Positions 21,464 to 33,585 of a DNA stretch of 37,500 bases are shown piece by piece. Origin of the DNA: Glandiceps talaboti (lineage: Eukaryota > Hemichordata > Enteropneusta > Spengelidae). The position numbers and the translations under genes are program-made. Position 1 is the first letter of the stretch. Each line of letters begins with the position of its first letter. The DNA is taken from positions 3,226,540-3,264,039 of the forward strand of contig NC_135569.1 in NCBI RefSeq assembly GCF_964340395.1. The letters are read 5' to 3'. The notes below the pieces were generated by a model. The model saw only the letters and a list, made by a program, of their open reading frames with translations. It did not search any database and was not told where the DNA came from.

Positions 21464-22129
21464 TTAAACATTGTACATAAATTCCTTTCTCTTACAAAAA
21501 GCATCGCTGACAAAATTTGCTAGGTCAACTGGCATGGTTGTCATTAAAAATTCTAGGTTTTCGACAACGTCTCTTGTGTCAAAGTGAGGAGATATTTCCC
21601 TAGCTTTTGAAAACAGAAACTCTCGAAATTCATAATAAAGTCCACAGTGAAAAAGGAAATGTATCTCATCTTCAACTGCGTCTTTGCAGAAATCACAAAG
21701 TCTTTCCTCCCTGTCTAAATTAGAAAATCTACCAGTTTCAATTTTTAAAGGAAGAATACCTAGTCTGAACTGAGCTAAAAGTGATCGCTTACCACGTGAC
21801 AAATTATACGTTAAATAATTTTCCAGACCATAATGTTTTTTGAAAGTAACATATGTTTTTAACTTAGGCTTTTCTTTCACATTAATTTCCCAATTATTAC
21901 CATGAAAGATTCTCAGTTTTTCTTTGAGAAATGAAATATTACATGTCTCCATATTATGAAAAATTCCTTGTAAACCAATTTCTGTAAATAATTTCAACAT
22001 ATCCTAAGCCCAATTTTTTGAATTTAACTCATAGTCCCATAAAAACACTTGTTTGGTTATCCTGTTATCTGGCATAGATAATAAACGATTCCATAATCTG
22101 GCCATATTAAGCTGGTGCGTTATCAGACA
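21464..22129 (-). pseudogene. 3' end of a non-LTR (LINE-type) retrotransposon reverse-transcriptase ORF, 5'-truncated with an internal stop
   Basis: From 22000 down to 21464 the - strand reads 178 codons with features typical of the C-terminal part of LINE ORF2 proteins: KLKTYVTFKKHYGLENYL, LAQFRLGILPLKIETGRF, and a zinc-knuckle-like CDFCKDAVEDEIHFLFHC of form C-X2-C-X8-H-X4-C. The same frame continues upstream with MARLWNRLLSMPDNRITK and VFLWDYELNSKNWA, but is interrupted by TAG at 22006-22004. Homology ends near 22129 at a (TTA)n tract. Reverse transcriptase and endonuclease domains are absent, so this is a dead 5'-truncated insertion. The clade (CR1/Jockey-like or other) cannot be assigned by eye. 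Confidence 0.82.
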
Positions 22130-22145
22130 ATATTATTATTATTAA
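22130..22145. repeat. (TTA)n tract at the truncated 5' end of the LINE fragment
   Basis: A short TATTATTATTATTA run abuts the point where LINE ORF homology is lost. Confidence 0.8.
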
Positions 22146-22829
22146 TTTGAGAAAAAGCTTCATTTAATCATTATGCAATTCCATAATACATTAAGTTTCC
22201 AAACTCAAGTACAAATTAATGCGGCCTTATTTTTCTGATGACAAGTTCTCGACTGAACCTATACTTCTACAATCTGGCGAATTCCTTTTAGAAAATCAAC
22301 GCCCTCTACTATACTGCATGATTAGTAAAACTTCAGATTGCAACACCACGAGCGCATGCGCACGCCTATCTGAGAAAAAACTATCGTTTATTGCTGAATG
22401 GTTCAAAGTTTCCTTCTGAGTTTCATTAGCATTTCCATGTCAACCAGACTATTAAAGTACAATTAAGAATTGAAAGTATCACCAACATGTACTCATACAC
22501 TCACTTTTTTTACTTTGTTATTTTTAACCGACCGACCGATCGATCCATCATTTCTGAGGTGTTACGATGTAGAACGGGTGCACATAAAATAATTCATGAA
22601 AACAAAAATAAAAGCTTTGTGGTTTCTAGGTGGCGCTAGCACGTATTAACAGTCAGGCTTTGCTTGTTGGTTTTTCAATTGTAGCATTGGTATTAGGCTT
22701 AAAATTGGTCGATATTAAACAATATTAAAAGGCGAAAGAGCTGGGTATATACATGTTGGGGTGTAATTTTTGCTGTATATTACAAGATATCTGTTGTATT
22801 CTACTTAGGCGTAAAAATAGATTGTGTGG
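22146..22829. other. Noncoding, nothing seen
   Basis: Includes a short (CCGA)n-like ACCGACCGACCGATCGATCC at about 22530. No exon recognised. Confidence 0.5.
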
Positions 22830-23125
22830 TTACATTCAATTATAAAATAAGTGGGGTAGGTAGATTTTATTTTTTCATGTGTGAGTATCTAGTTCAGGTC
22901 TTCCAAATGGTCTCTGTGTTATTTATTTCTTCCTATCAGATGTGCAGCCATTATAGATTGGAAAAACAGTTTTGTATTGTCTTTTTAAGTTGATGTCAGT
23001 TTCCGCATCCACTATTTCGTGATTTTATTATTCTTTTTCTCGAATACTTAAAAAAAGGTTAAGATCGGCGTTAAAAACTAGGCGGGGTCGGGTAACCGGA
23101 ACCAAACAACTTTTTATTTGGCCTT
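22830..23125 (+). repeat. Dispersed repeat family 1, copy 2
   Basis: Second copy of the 3932-4269 repeat. Near its right end it has GGCGGGGTCGGGTAACCGGA, which is partly lost in copy 1. Divergence is by scattered substitutions and small indels, implying an old insertion. Confidence 0.85.
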
Positions 23126-23961
<836 letters not shown>

Positions 23962-25080
23962 GACAGAAACAGACTGAGACAGTAAAAGAGAAAGATACAG
24001 CGGAGGGAGACAGAGAGAAAAACGCGCGGAGCGAGAATGCTAAAGACTTGACACTATATAACTGCACGTATACATCAAGACACGTCTGTCGATCAATCGT
24101 TGTGGCTGAATAACTCTTTCTCTGTTGTCCTTTCCATTCGATTGTTCATAAAATCTATCCATTTTACAGTACTGAATATGGACATTCATAAAATAGCGAA
24201 AACATTTTTCGCAATTTCACAATATTATCAACTCATTAAGTTTGAAACAATCATGTAACTGGGGAAATCATACCACCATAATAGATATAATATTTTGCCT
24301 AGGAAATACTTTTCTTCTGCAGATTTCATTTCCACAGCTTCTATGAAAGGCTCAATGCACACATATAACCCACATCGTGTTGATCTTATCAACTAACAGA
24401 TTATGAGAGCTTCTAAATGGGGCAGCGGGGCTCCCGACGTTACATTTCAACATCTACATTTTCTTTATGTACGTCTTCGCTTTGGAAACCCATTTTCTCA
24501 ACACAATAAATGCCAAAATATTCGCACAAAATTCTTTTTATGAAATTTTACATACGATGTTATTAATCGTGTAAATCTTTTAGTATAGCCGAGAAAACCT
24601 AGGGGAGATGTTCAGCCATTATAAAGTTCTTTGTCCGGCTTAGATTAAGTCTCCTTATTACCATTCTAATATTTCAAAATTAGGACCTCAATTTTCTCGT
24701 TTCTATAGCATAGACATGACTAGAGAAACCGAATAAAGTAGACGTGATCTAGTCACCATGGCAACATTTCAAAGCAAGGATCTATGTTCCGACATGTCTT
24801 TTTGTTGGATTGCTTTTACTCGATGAACTCGTTTTCTTAATTAGACAGCATAGCACTGTTAACGTTGGCAGTAGCCAAAAGTAGTGAACATTCTTATTAC
24901 GATATTGAACTAGAGGGTACATGTATCACCACGGATGCACCTACACAGGTTTATCTCAAATATGACCATCAGCCAAGCAGGCGTCACAGATATAGAAATA
25001 AATAAGTTAGACAATTTTAACTAACCCTCTTCACCCACTGGAGCCGATCCCATTCATATCGTGTATGTTGGCTTGTAATG

Positions 25081-25083
<3 letters not shown>
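23962..25083. other. Noncoding, no gene seen
   Basis: Apart from the X-box match at 24752, nothing was recognised. Confidence 0.5.
24752..24765. promoter_or_regulatory. Perfect RFX X-box match
   Basis: GTCACCATGGCAAC fits the RFX X-box consensus GTNRCC-N0-3-RGYAAC, which marks ciliary and other RFX targets. No gene start is recognised nearby, so it may be chance. Confidence 0.25.
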
Positions 25084-25167
<84 letters not shown>

Positions 25168-25187
25168 CACACACACATAATTATATA

Positions 25188-25256
<69 letters not shown>
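25084..25256. repeat. Compound (CA)n-(TA)n microsatellite
   Basis: CA repeats to about 25178, a short ATAATTA link, then TA repeats to about 25256. Two short TACTAGACCACAGGCATA-type duplications follow at 25265-25320. Confidence 0.95.
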
Positions 25257-25260
<4 letters not shown>

Positions 25261-25525
25261 CTAGAATACTAGACCACAGGCATACTATATATACTATATA
25301 TACTAGACCACAGGCATAGTATTTTATATATGCATACTAACAAGCTAATAAGAAGTATTGACCTGTCAGTTTGTATTGGATACTGTAAAATTCAAGTCGA
25401 ATTTTAACAACCCAAATGGACTACTCAGTCTTCTGTATTGAGTTGAATGACTTGTAGTATCTGCGACTGAAACATCATGGTTTAATGTATTATCCGTGAA
25501 TCAGTGGACATTACAAATCGCTTAC

Positions 25526-25673
25526 CTTTTCCTGTGACGATTTTCATGTAATCTAGCCTTTGATTATTTGCATTTTCATTCCTCAAACGTTCTTTTTGTC
25601 TTCTTTTTTGCTTCCTACACGCCTTCCTCCAGGCATGATTGATCGATTTATTCCACTCATTTCCACGTAGCAT
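25526..25673 (-). CDS. Speculative coding exon, highly basic, unrecognised
   Basis: The - strand frame begins at ATG 25673 with G at -3, reads MLRGNEWNKSINHAWRKA, then CRKQKRRQKERLRNEN and ANNQRLDYMKIVTGK, and meets a good donor (AAAAG before GTAAGC) at 25525-25520. The composition (alternating Lys/Arg with Glu, Asn and Gln) is unlike translated repeats and suggests a basic helical segment. I do not recognise a family. No convincing acceptor lies upstream, because the in-frame TGA near 25700 is followed by a poor pyrimidine tract, so it would have to be a first coding exon. No partner exon was found. It may be chance. Confidence 0.2.
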
Positions 25674-25840
25674 TCCTTCCTTTAAGACATAATGAAATCA
25701 ATCAATCAATTAACCGTTGACTACACCTAAACATGTATTGCCTCTCTGTAATATGTGTAAAAAAAGTAACGGATTCTTAAAATAACATGAACCACCATTA
25801 TTTTATATAGAACTGCAATCACATAATTTATATTTTAACT

Positions 25841-26485
25841 GTAGTCTGTGTTTATAGATAGGACTGTAGTATATGTTTATAGACAGGACTGTAGTCTATG
25901 TTTATATTACAGGACTGTAGTATATGTTTATAGATAGGACTGTAGTCTATGTTTAGAGATAGGACTATAGTCTATGTTTATAGATAGGACTGTAGTCTAT
26001 GTTTATAGATAGGACTGTAGTCTATTTATAGACAGGACTGTAGTCTATGTTTATAGATAGGACTGCAGTCTATGTTTAGAGATAGGACTATAGTCTATGT
26101 TTATAGATAGGACTCTAGTCTATGTTTATAGATAGGACTGTAGTCTATTTATAGACAGGACTGTAGTCTATGTTTATAGATAGGACTGTAGTCTATGTTT
26201 AGAGATAGGACTATAGTCTATGTTTATAGACAGGACTGTAGTCTATGTTTATAGATAGGACTGTAGTCTATGTTTATAGATAGGACTGTAGTCTATGTTT
26301 ATAGATAGGACTATAGTCTATGTTTATAGACAGGACTGTAGTCTATTTTTATAGACAGCAATGTAGTCTATGTTTATAGATAGGAATGTAGTCTATGTTT
26401 ATAGATAGGACTGTAGTCTCTGTTTATAGACAGGACTGTAGTTTATGTTTAGAGATAGGACTGTGGTCTATGTTTAGAGAGGGTT
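25841..26485. repeat. 25-bp minisatellite with higher-order periodicity
   Basis: About 25 copies of TCTATGTTTATAGATAGGAC plus TGTAG. Variants replace ATAGATA with ATAGACA or AGAGATA, and some units are 23 bp (TCTATTTATAGACA). The 23-bp variant recurs 123 bp apart (26021 and 26144) with the same order of unit types between, i.e. a five-unit block was duplicated. Confidence 0.92.
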
Positions 26486-27351
26486 ATCTAAGTTTAAATG
26501 TATTCCAAACATGTTATCACAGAAGCCTATTACGTTCTATATGTGACACACGTATCAGTTACCTTTGATCGGTTAATATGTTTGGATAATACTACACGTT
26601 ACTAATGCTATCTTTTCTGTTAATGAACATGTTACAATGTACTAGCCCTAGTGAATTATTTTGCAATAGTTCATTTTTTTCTGTTCGTATCCCGTTTTGG
26701 TATTATTATATTTGTCCTCCCATGCCAAGATCTACTAGCCATAGTGAATTTTTTGAAATTGTTCATTTTTTTTCTAAAATATTTTGTTCGTATACCGTTT
26801 TGGTATTATATTTGACCAGTCATGCTAAGATCTTAAGTTGTATGGAAATGTTTTTGTGTTACATATATACTATCACGATTTGTTTCTACTCTTCGCAATC
26901 CAAGGATATCCTTATACATTCGTTTCCTCTGTTCACATGTATCGGTGCGTGTCGGACGCAAGCAATTCTGTAATTAAGGTAGCGCAGACTTTTATATCGC
27001 TCATGGCTTATACAATCCACTCTATATGTAGCACATATGAAATGTGACGATGCCATCTTATCATATATAACGGGCTTGGTCAATTGCCTTAATACACAAT
27101 TTACTGACGGCAATTGGTGTTGCTCATGCGCAATCACTATTTTAGGTGCATATGATTCGTAGTCGAGACATATGTATCCTTCGAATGAAATCATCATCAC
27201 TACATTATGACATCGATACAAGTTTCTATCATTCTAAGCAGTTCTACGCGAGCTCTATGCTATCAGGTAAAAGTGAGCAAACAATTTGTGAGATGCTAAA
27301 AAGAGTCACGTGGATCTAGTCTAGTCTTCTAACCAACCTAAGCTTTATGAG
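26486..27351. other. Noncoding between two minisatellites
   Basis: Contains a diverged direct repeat: CTAGCCCTAGTGAATTATTT near 26642 and CTAGCCATAGTGAATTTTTT near 26735, each followed by TTCATTTTTTTCT and CCGTTTTGGTATTAT. The 122-codon frame at 26605 covers this duplication and is not recognised as coding. Confidence 0.5.
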
Positions 27352-27612
27352 TCTACCCACCAACCTAACCTTTGTGATAACTTACCCACCAACCTAACCT
27401 TTGTGATAACCTACCCACCAACCTAACCTTTGTGATAACTTACCCACCAACCTAACCTTTGTGATAACCTACCCACCAACCTGACCGTTGTGATAACTTA
27501 CCCACAAACCTAACCTTTGTGATAACCTACCCACCAACCTGACCGTTGTGATAACTTACCCACAAACCTAACCTTTGTGATAACCTACCCACAAACCTAA
27601 CATTTGTGATAG
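27352..27612. repeat. 29-bp minisatellite, about nine copies
   Basis: Unit CTACCCACCAACCTAACCTT plus TGTGATAAC. ACCCAC recurs every 29 bp from 27354. CTTACC and CCTACC units tend to alternate, and GACCGTTG variants appear twice, 58 bp apart, so the array partly grows as 58-bp dimers. Confidence 0.9.
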
Positions 27613-29099
27613 ATTATTTTATGTCTCAATTGGTGGCGTCTTTATTACATTTTTGCCTACAACAAAAACTCTTCACTGTTGTCTTCTATACCTCTAAACC
27701 TTATACAGAGCATTCACCCAGGTGATCAATCGCCCAACAAACACACATAATTAGACGCTCATAAGCTGTTTGACCTGTAAGCATTTCCACTTTACTCCCT
27801 TAATACAGTCAATCTGTCTCCTCTGCCAGGAAGCATCGCGTTACTTGTTTTGATAATGATACAACATTGTTTTGTGTAGGGCAATCGATCGCTTAGCTTT
27901 TAGCAATTCACTGTTTACACCCATGGCACTGTCACCTCAATGACCTAGGCAGGTATCTTAACAAATGACCCGTAAATGTATCAACTACACGTGTATTCCT
28001 ATGTTTCAATTCGATAGCGTTGTCGGTGTCGGTGTGCGCAATATTGTATTACTAAACGTACGGGTGGGATAGACAATTGAATAGCTGGGAGCCAGGGGAA
28101 TGAATGAAATACATGGAAACAAAGTACACTTTACAATGTTGGGATAATTTTACAAATCGTAAGGTACATATACGTCTTAAATCTAACAAGTGTTTGTTTG
28201 TTTGTTTGTTTGTTTGTTTGTTTGTTTGTTTGGACATTACAAGTATTTACATCTTTATTTACTTACTCTAAGTCCATATCTTTGACAACGCTAATCCTAT
28301 CGACTCATTTGAAGAGTTTATGGCCTTCATATTGGTTCTAAGCCTAAAGTACAGATTTGTAGACGAACAATATGGAGAATATACCTATCGAAGTCAAATG
28401 GTTTACCAATAATTATAATCAAAAATGACATATTAAAATGGTAATTTCCTTACCAATACATTGTTAAACAAACTATCCTTCATTTAGTGAAAGAGGTAGG
28501 ATAAAATGTCAGCAAGACTTGTCTTCGTTTATTTCTCTTTAAAAATGGAAAGGTATTTATGTATTCTACTCACTGTATCATTAAATGACGTATGTCTTGA
28601 CGTAATACTTTTAAAAACCACGTTTTTTAATCGTATTTGCATACATACTAAGCACTTGAGAATCAACTATAGTATCTGATTAGTAGTTCAAGACTCAAAG
28701 CCAGTGGTCTGTTCAGTCTATTGTACTGTTACTGTCTGAAACTGACAGTGCCATTAGGGAGTATGTTATCTCGTGAAAATTGCCTTTTCAAACTGATTCG
28801 TTGCATACAGTGGCACACATATTTGGTTTCAGGAAAAGCTGTCGCCATATTCTTCTCAACAACAAAGCACAATTTTGCTATGCCACCAATGACATTTTGC
28901 TATTTTTTAACAAAGTGCATACTTTTAGCAAATTCATGAATCAACTTTGGATAGGTCATGGAATCCTGATTATTACTGAATTTAATAAATACCAATAACA
29001 TTAGAAATGCTTAATAAGATAGAAAAAATAGCGCTAATAGCGTTTTAGCACAATTGACCAGTTTTTAAAAATGTTTACCCACATGCTGATCCATGCTAG
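27613..29099. other. Noncoding, no gene seen
   Basis: Unique-looking AT-rich DNA around the TTTG tract. Short frames at 28721-28998 are unrecognised. Confidence 0.5.
28191..28232. repeat. (TTTG)n microsatellite
   Basis: About ten TTTG units. Confidence 0.95.
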
Positions 29100-29770
29100 G
29101 TATAGGTGTTCATTTGTTGAATGAGCAGTCGCCTATCCAACCCATTTGTTACCTTTGCAATATACCCGATCATTTGGTTGTTGCTATGGGCGTGGTCATG
29201 TTACTAGACATATTTGCATACATTTTTGAATGTTCGTGCACTTATCTATGAATCCCTGATGTTATCTTTGCAATATACGTGATCATTTGGCTGTTGCTAT
29301 GGGCTTGGTCTTGTTGCTAGGTATATTTGCATACATTTTTTGAATATTTATTAATTTGTCTCTTAATCCCTCTTATTATTTTTGCAATATAAGTGGCTGT
29401 TGGTATGGGCGTGGTCTCGTTGCTAAGCACATTTACATATATTTTTTTAATGTTTATTCATTTGTCTATTAATCACTGTTGTTATCTTTGCAATATACGT
29501 GATTATTTGGCTGTTGCCTTGGGCGTGGTCTTGTTGCTAGGCACATTTACATACATTTTTTTGAATGTTTATATCCACCAGTACTATTAATCCCTGTTAT
29601 TTTGCAATATATGTGATCATTTGGCTGTTGCTATGCATGGGCGTGGTCATGGCTGCTTGGGATATTTGCTTCCATTATTTGCATGTTTATTCACCTGCCT
29701 ACCAGATGATGTTGTTATTTGACCAAAACATACTGCCATTTGGTTGTTGCTAAGGGTGTGGTCATGGTTG
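29100..29770 (+). repeat. About 113-bp tandem repeat, six copies
   Basis: TTTGCAATATACGTGATCAT, TTGGCTGTTGCTATGGGCGT and TTTGAATGTTTATTCATTTG recur in order. TTTGCAATAT starts at 29154, 29267, 29381, 29487 and 29601, with a degenerate sixth unit near 29714. Small open frames here are repeat translations. Confidence 0.88.
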
Positions 29771-30155
29771 AAGAAAGTTTGCAGACTAAACTTCTAGAAA
29801 CATCTTACCAAGTTTCAGTCTTATTGACCAAGTACCTTTTGACATGTTTTTGACCAAAATTCACAATTTTACACCTAACTTGCATATAACTGATGATGAG
29901 ATCATTATATGATTGATATTTCTTAATCGGTACACCTCCAGATGCATCCCCATTAAATTTCAGCCCAGTCTGCTCAGTAATTTTTGAGTCTAAGTTTTAT
30001 TAAACCAAAAATTACATTTTTAACCCAAATCATATACCTGCGATGCGTTCATTTTGCTTTGAACAACTTCCCAACTCGACACCAAAAGTGATCTCCTGAC
30101 CAAATATCAAGGCAAACGGTCTGGCAGTTTTTGAGTTTAACACGTCCACACATAC

Positions 30156-30216
<61 letters not shown>

Positions 30217-30300
30217 TGGACAGACACTGCACCATGCCTATAGCACTACTGAACCTTACCAATTCTTATGAATTCAGTTGTGCTAAAAACCATCGTGTGA
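29771..30300 (+). mobile_element. Unit downstream of the 113-bp array, ending in (GACA)n
   Basis: AT-rich noncoding sequence with internal similar phrases (TTTTTGACCAAAATTCACAA; ACCAAAAATTACATTTTTAA), then TTTTTGAGTTTAACACGTCC, the GACA array at 30158-30215 and CACTGCACCATGCCTATAGC. Array plus flank plus microsatellite resembles the layout of non-autonomous Helitron-related elements in molluscs; this is an analogy, not an identification. Confidence 0.4.
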
Positions 30301-30531
30301 TTCATTACAAAGCCTTACAATATGTTCTCATTAGCTGTTCATAAAAGCCATTAATGAATGAAAAATGATAAGCAAGCCATCTTATGCGAACTCTTGATGA
30401 CAATGTGATCTGAAGTGTCTTTAACATAGTCATTTATCAATGTGGTTCTCATGACATGACAAAATCTCGTGCCAATAAAATGTAGTAGAATTCGTTCTTC
30501 CATTTTATTCAAACAATCCGGTTCGGTAAAG

Positions 30532-30775
30532 GGGAACGCCACTCCAGGAAATAAAGATTCTGGGGCATGGAGTTCCATTATGATCTTATGTCATCTACAT
30601 TTCGTCCGATTTCAGAGATATGACAATTTGAAGTTGTGCTTACTTTGAAACTATTAGCTGTGATCTTGGCCACATTGCCTAATGGGAGTCAACAAAATGC
30701 ATATGCAATAGGTGAACAATGAATATTCATAACGTTTTCATTGAAAGTAATAAGCACATAGGAGTCATGAATATT
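30532..30775 (+). repeat. Dispersed repeat family 2, copy B
   Basis: Second copy of the 20815 repeat, with GGGAACGCCACTCCAGGAAA at its left end and TGCATATGCAATAGGTGAAC in the middle. Confidence 0.75.
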
Positions 30776-32108
30776 CAACAAGACGTTTACTTCGTTTGGT
30801 TTACTCTTGAACATTATGTTGAACTTGGGTGTGATTGTCTGGAGAATGACGTCACAGCGGATTGGCCGAAGTTGTAATTTGAGATGTGCTTGATAATGAA
30901 TTTGTAATTTTCCCGTTCTACTGCACGATCATGGCCAGTCATCGAAGTTAATATTGGAAGTGGTAAGTCATTAAACAGTCCCCGATGTAAACCTTCAAAC
31001 TTCAAACATTCAAACCTTTCGAGGAAGAGTACATACCTTGTCAACGTTCACATGGCTGTGTCAGCATTTCGAATGCTGAAGTTCAATCGAAGTTGACATT
31101 TTTTGTCATGACCTATAGCTAGCGATGACATGCAGAGCCAAGGATGTCTTAAGAAGACAAGGATGTCTTAAGAAGACATACATATAAACCAATGGCCGAC
31201 CTCAATACATTTTGTAGTCAAATGTTACGTCGACTAGACAGTTATTGACATGTGAAACCTCACAAAAATAGCTCTTCAGTTTGAAGCAAGTGACCTCTAG
31301 CGACATAGGATAGTTCTTTTGCCCCCACTTTTCAAATCACGCCTCTGGCGCTCTTTGTACCACACAACTACTTGTTATCGATCTATCATATCACGTATGG
31401 TCTGAATACATCAAGCTTTATTCTTGCATTCCGTAGTGATTAGAAATTCGAAGCAGTTTAAAAATGAACACACATATCTCTAGAAACCGTGCTGAGTCCA
31501 CAGCATGCAACAACCAAGCGATTAAAAATTTAAAAACAAATAATGGCAGTGGTGGGTAGTGAAGTCGATAAGTATTCAACAATAAGCATAAATGTACATA
31601 GCAAGTGTAACCATGCTCATAGCAATAACTATTTTATCATTCCATATATGGAGTTTAACAATAGTAGTGTTTGTTAGCGTTATAACATTCATATAGGTCT
31701 CTTGTAATTCTGGTATAAATGTAACAGTAAACGCACATAGGTTTACAGACATGGAAGTCCTTGTCTGTGATAGGTTTGATATAATTACAAAACAAAGACA
31801 ATACTTATCACTCTGTACATTAGATACAGTGTTTGATAACCTATGGGTCTAATTAACTGACCAAACACTATTGTTTGTATGCTATCATTTCAAGCATTCA
31901 GCTATAGATCGCGAATAGTTAAGAAATGTAGATTCACTGTTTTGCATTGATTTGAGTTTGATCATCAAAGTTATTACATTAGATTTTTCGTTCATAGGAA
32001 CATTTACGGTGACACTGTTAGCTTATCTTTATACCGACTCCATTCAATCGATGCTTCCAACTAAAGGCTAAAAGACTCTCTCTCTCTAATCTCCCCATTT
32101 GTGAACTC
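30776..32108. other. Noncoding, no gene seen
   Basis: A perfect TGACGTCA lies at 30847, and there is a 19-bp duplication at 31140. No exon recognised. Confidence 0.5.
31140..31177. repeat. 19-bp tandem duplication
   Basis: AAGGATGTCTTAAGAAGAC occurs twice in succession. The unit is itself partly palindromic (GTCTT/AAGAC). Confidence 0.9.
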
Positions 32109-32162
32109 CTTCCCGCCAAAATGTGTGCTCTTTCCCGCAAAAATGTGTAAACTCTTTCACGC
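32109..32162 (+). promoter_or_regulatory. Three E2F-like motifs in a short degenerate repeat
   Basis: CTTCCCGC (32109), TTTCCCGC (32131) and TTTCACGC (32155), each followed by an A-rich segment, at 22-24-bp spacing. TTTCCCGC fits the E2F consensus TTTSSCGC; the others have one change. No adjacent gene was found, so function is unproven. Confidence 0.25.
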
Positions 32163-32192
32163 CAAAATTGTTCGCGCGTTTCGTAATGGTTT

Positions 32193-32195
32193 CGT

Positions 32196-32248
<53 letters not shown>
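32193..32248. repeat. (GT)n microsatellite
   Basis: GT dinucleotide array just after CpG-rich sequence (TTCGCGCGTTTCG). Confidence 0.95.
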
Positions 32249-33436
32249 CGTTGTTTGTCCATACAAGATCATTAGACAAGGCACGAACACATAATACAAA
32301 GATTTAAGCTTTAAGGTCACTGTTGCTTGGTTAACATGGTTGATATCTAGTTACTTAGTACATATATTGGTTATGTTCACCTTTCCGAGATCATGTCAAA
32401 TACCAGTGAAATTGTATGGAAACTCTGATGCATCCATTACAAATAAGGTGATAAATGCAAGGACATTATTTGTTGACGAATTCTGTTAAAAGTTCAACAT
32501 TATATTTCTCAGATGAATGAACAGTTTCCACAAGTTAGTGGTTTGTTTATCCTACTGGAAACAATTTGTCCATCTTTACGGGAGGTAAATATACACGGAT
32601 TTTAAACAAAGTGATGTAAAAATCAGTTCCATTTTTCTTAAAACCGTACTTAAACCTAGCATATCATAACATGTCATACGTTTAAGCAAAACGTGTCTAA
32701 AAAATGAATATGGTTGTTATATCGTTAGGAAAGTATACCCCACGGTAGAGTCCTATAAACCCGGTCTTATTGACGACAAAGATAAACATATATTCACAAC
32801 GATAAAACTCCGCCAGCAAAGTTATAATCACACCCCGAATACATAGTGCGTTACCTACGAGATGTATTGTTACTGCTTTCGGCCGTCCTTTGTGAACCGT
32901 GGCTTTATCGTATATTAATTTTCAGCCGAAACATAATATCATAGGCGCAAATTACACACAAAACTGATATTAATATTTATAAAGGTGATAATATTGATTT
33001 CTTTTTGGTTAATGTAATTTACTGCCAGCTATGTCTCGCCAGGATTTTAGCAGCACAAAAGGTTAATGTTATTCCATGCTAACAAATGATGTAAGCTAAG
33101 TGTCACTAGGAGCAAAAAATAATGATTTAGGTTTTACACATTGTTCAGCTGTTTTGCTAACTTGGTTTGTTTTATGATTGGTTTCCTTCAATTGCTAGCA
33201 TAAAATCTATGTTCATATGTATATTTCAATATCTTATACGGATGAGTCAACTGATGCCTATGCTAATTACCTTTGAAATCGACAGGATCGGGAGATTTTA
33301 ATTTTATGCTGATTTTCTGGTTTCGGTTTAACAAAACGTATTGAAACGGAAATTTATGAAAAATGGATAGCAGTAAACATGAGATAAAGTAAACGTTGTT
33401 GTTACGACGTTGTCGTGGTTACTAAACGGAACGTTA
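32249..33436. other. Noncoding, nothing seen
   Basis: No repeat or exon could be supported. Confidence 0.5.
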
Positions 33437-33510
33437 CTAGTCACCTATACTAGCAAACACAGTTCATTCATTGCTAGTCACCTATACTAGCAAACACAGT
33501 TCATTCATTG
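33437..33510. repeat. 37-bp exact tandem duplication
   Basis: CTAGTCACCTATACTAGCAA plus ACACAGTTCATTCATTG occurs twice back to back without visible change, so it is recent. Confidence 0.93.
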
Positions 33511-33585
33511 TCCATTTTCATATACAAATACTAGCACTTCATATGCTTATTTTGTCCCATGTAAAGATCACATAGAATTCTGCTG

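Noticed and set aside
25084-25178. CRISPR-like or telomere-like reading of short tandem repeats
   Set aside because: The arrays have no spacers and the units are simple microsatellites; the genome is eukaryotic, and no TTAGGG-type array is present.
26605-26973. 122-codon frame
   Set aside because: Covers an internal diverged duplication with T-rich runs; no domain recognised.
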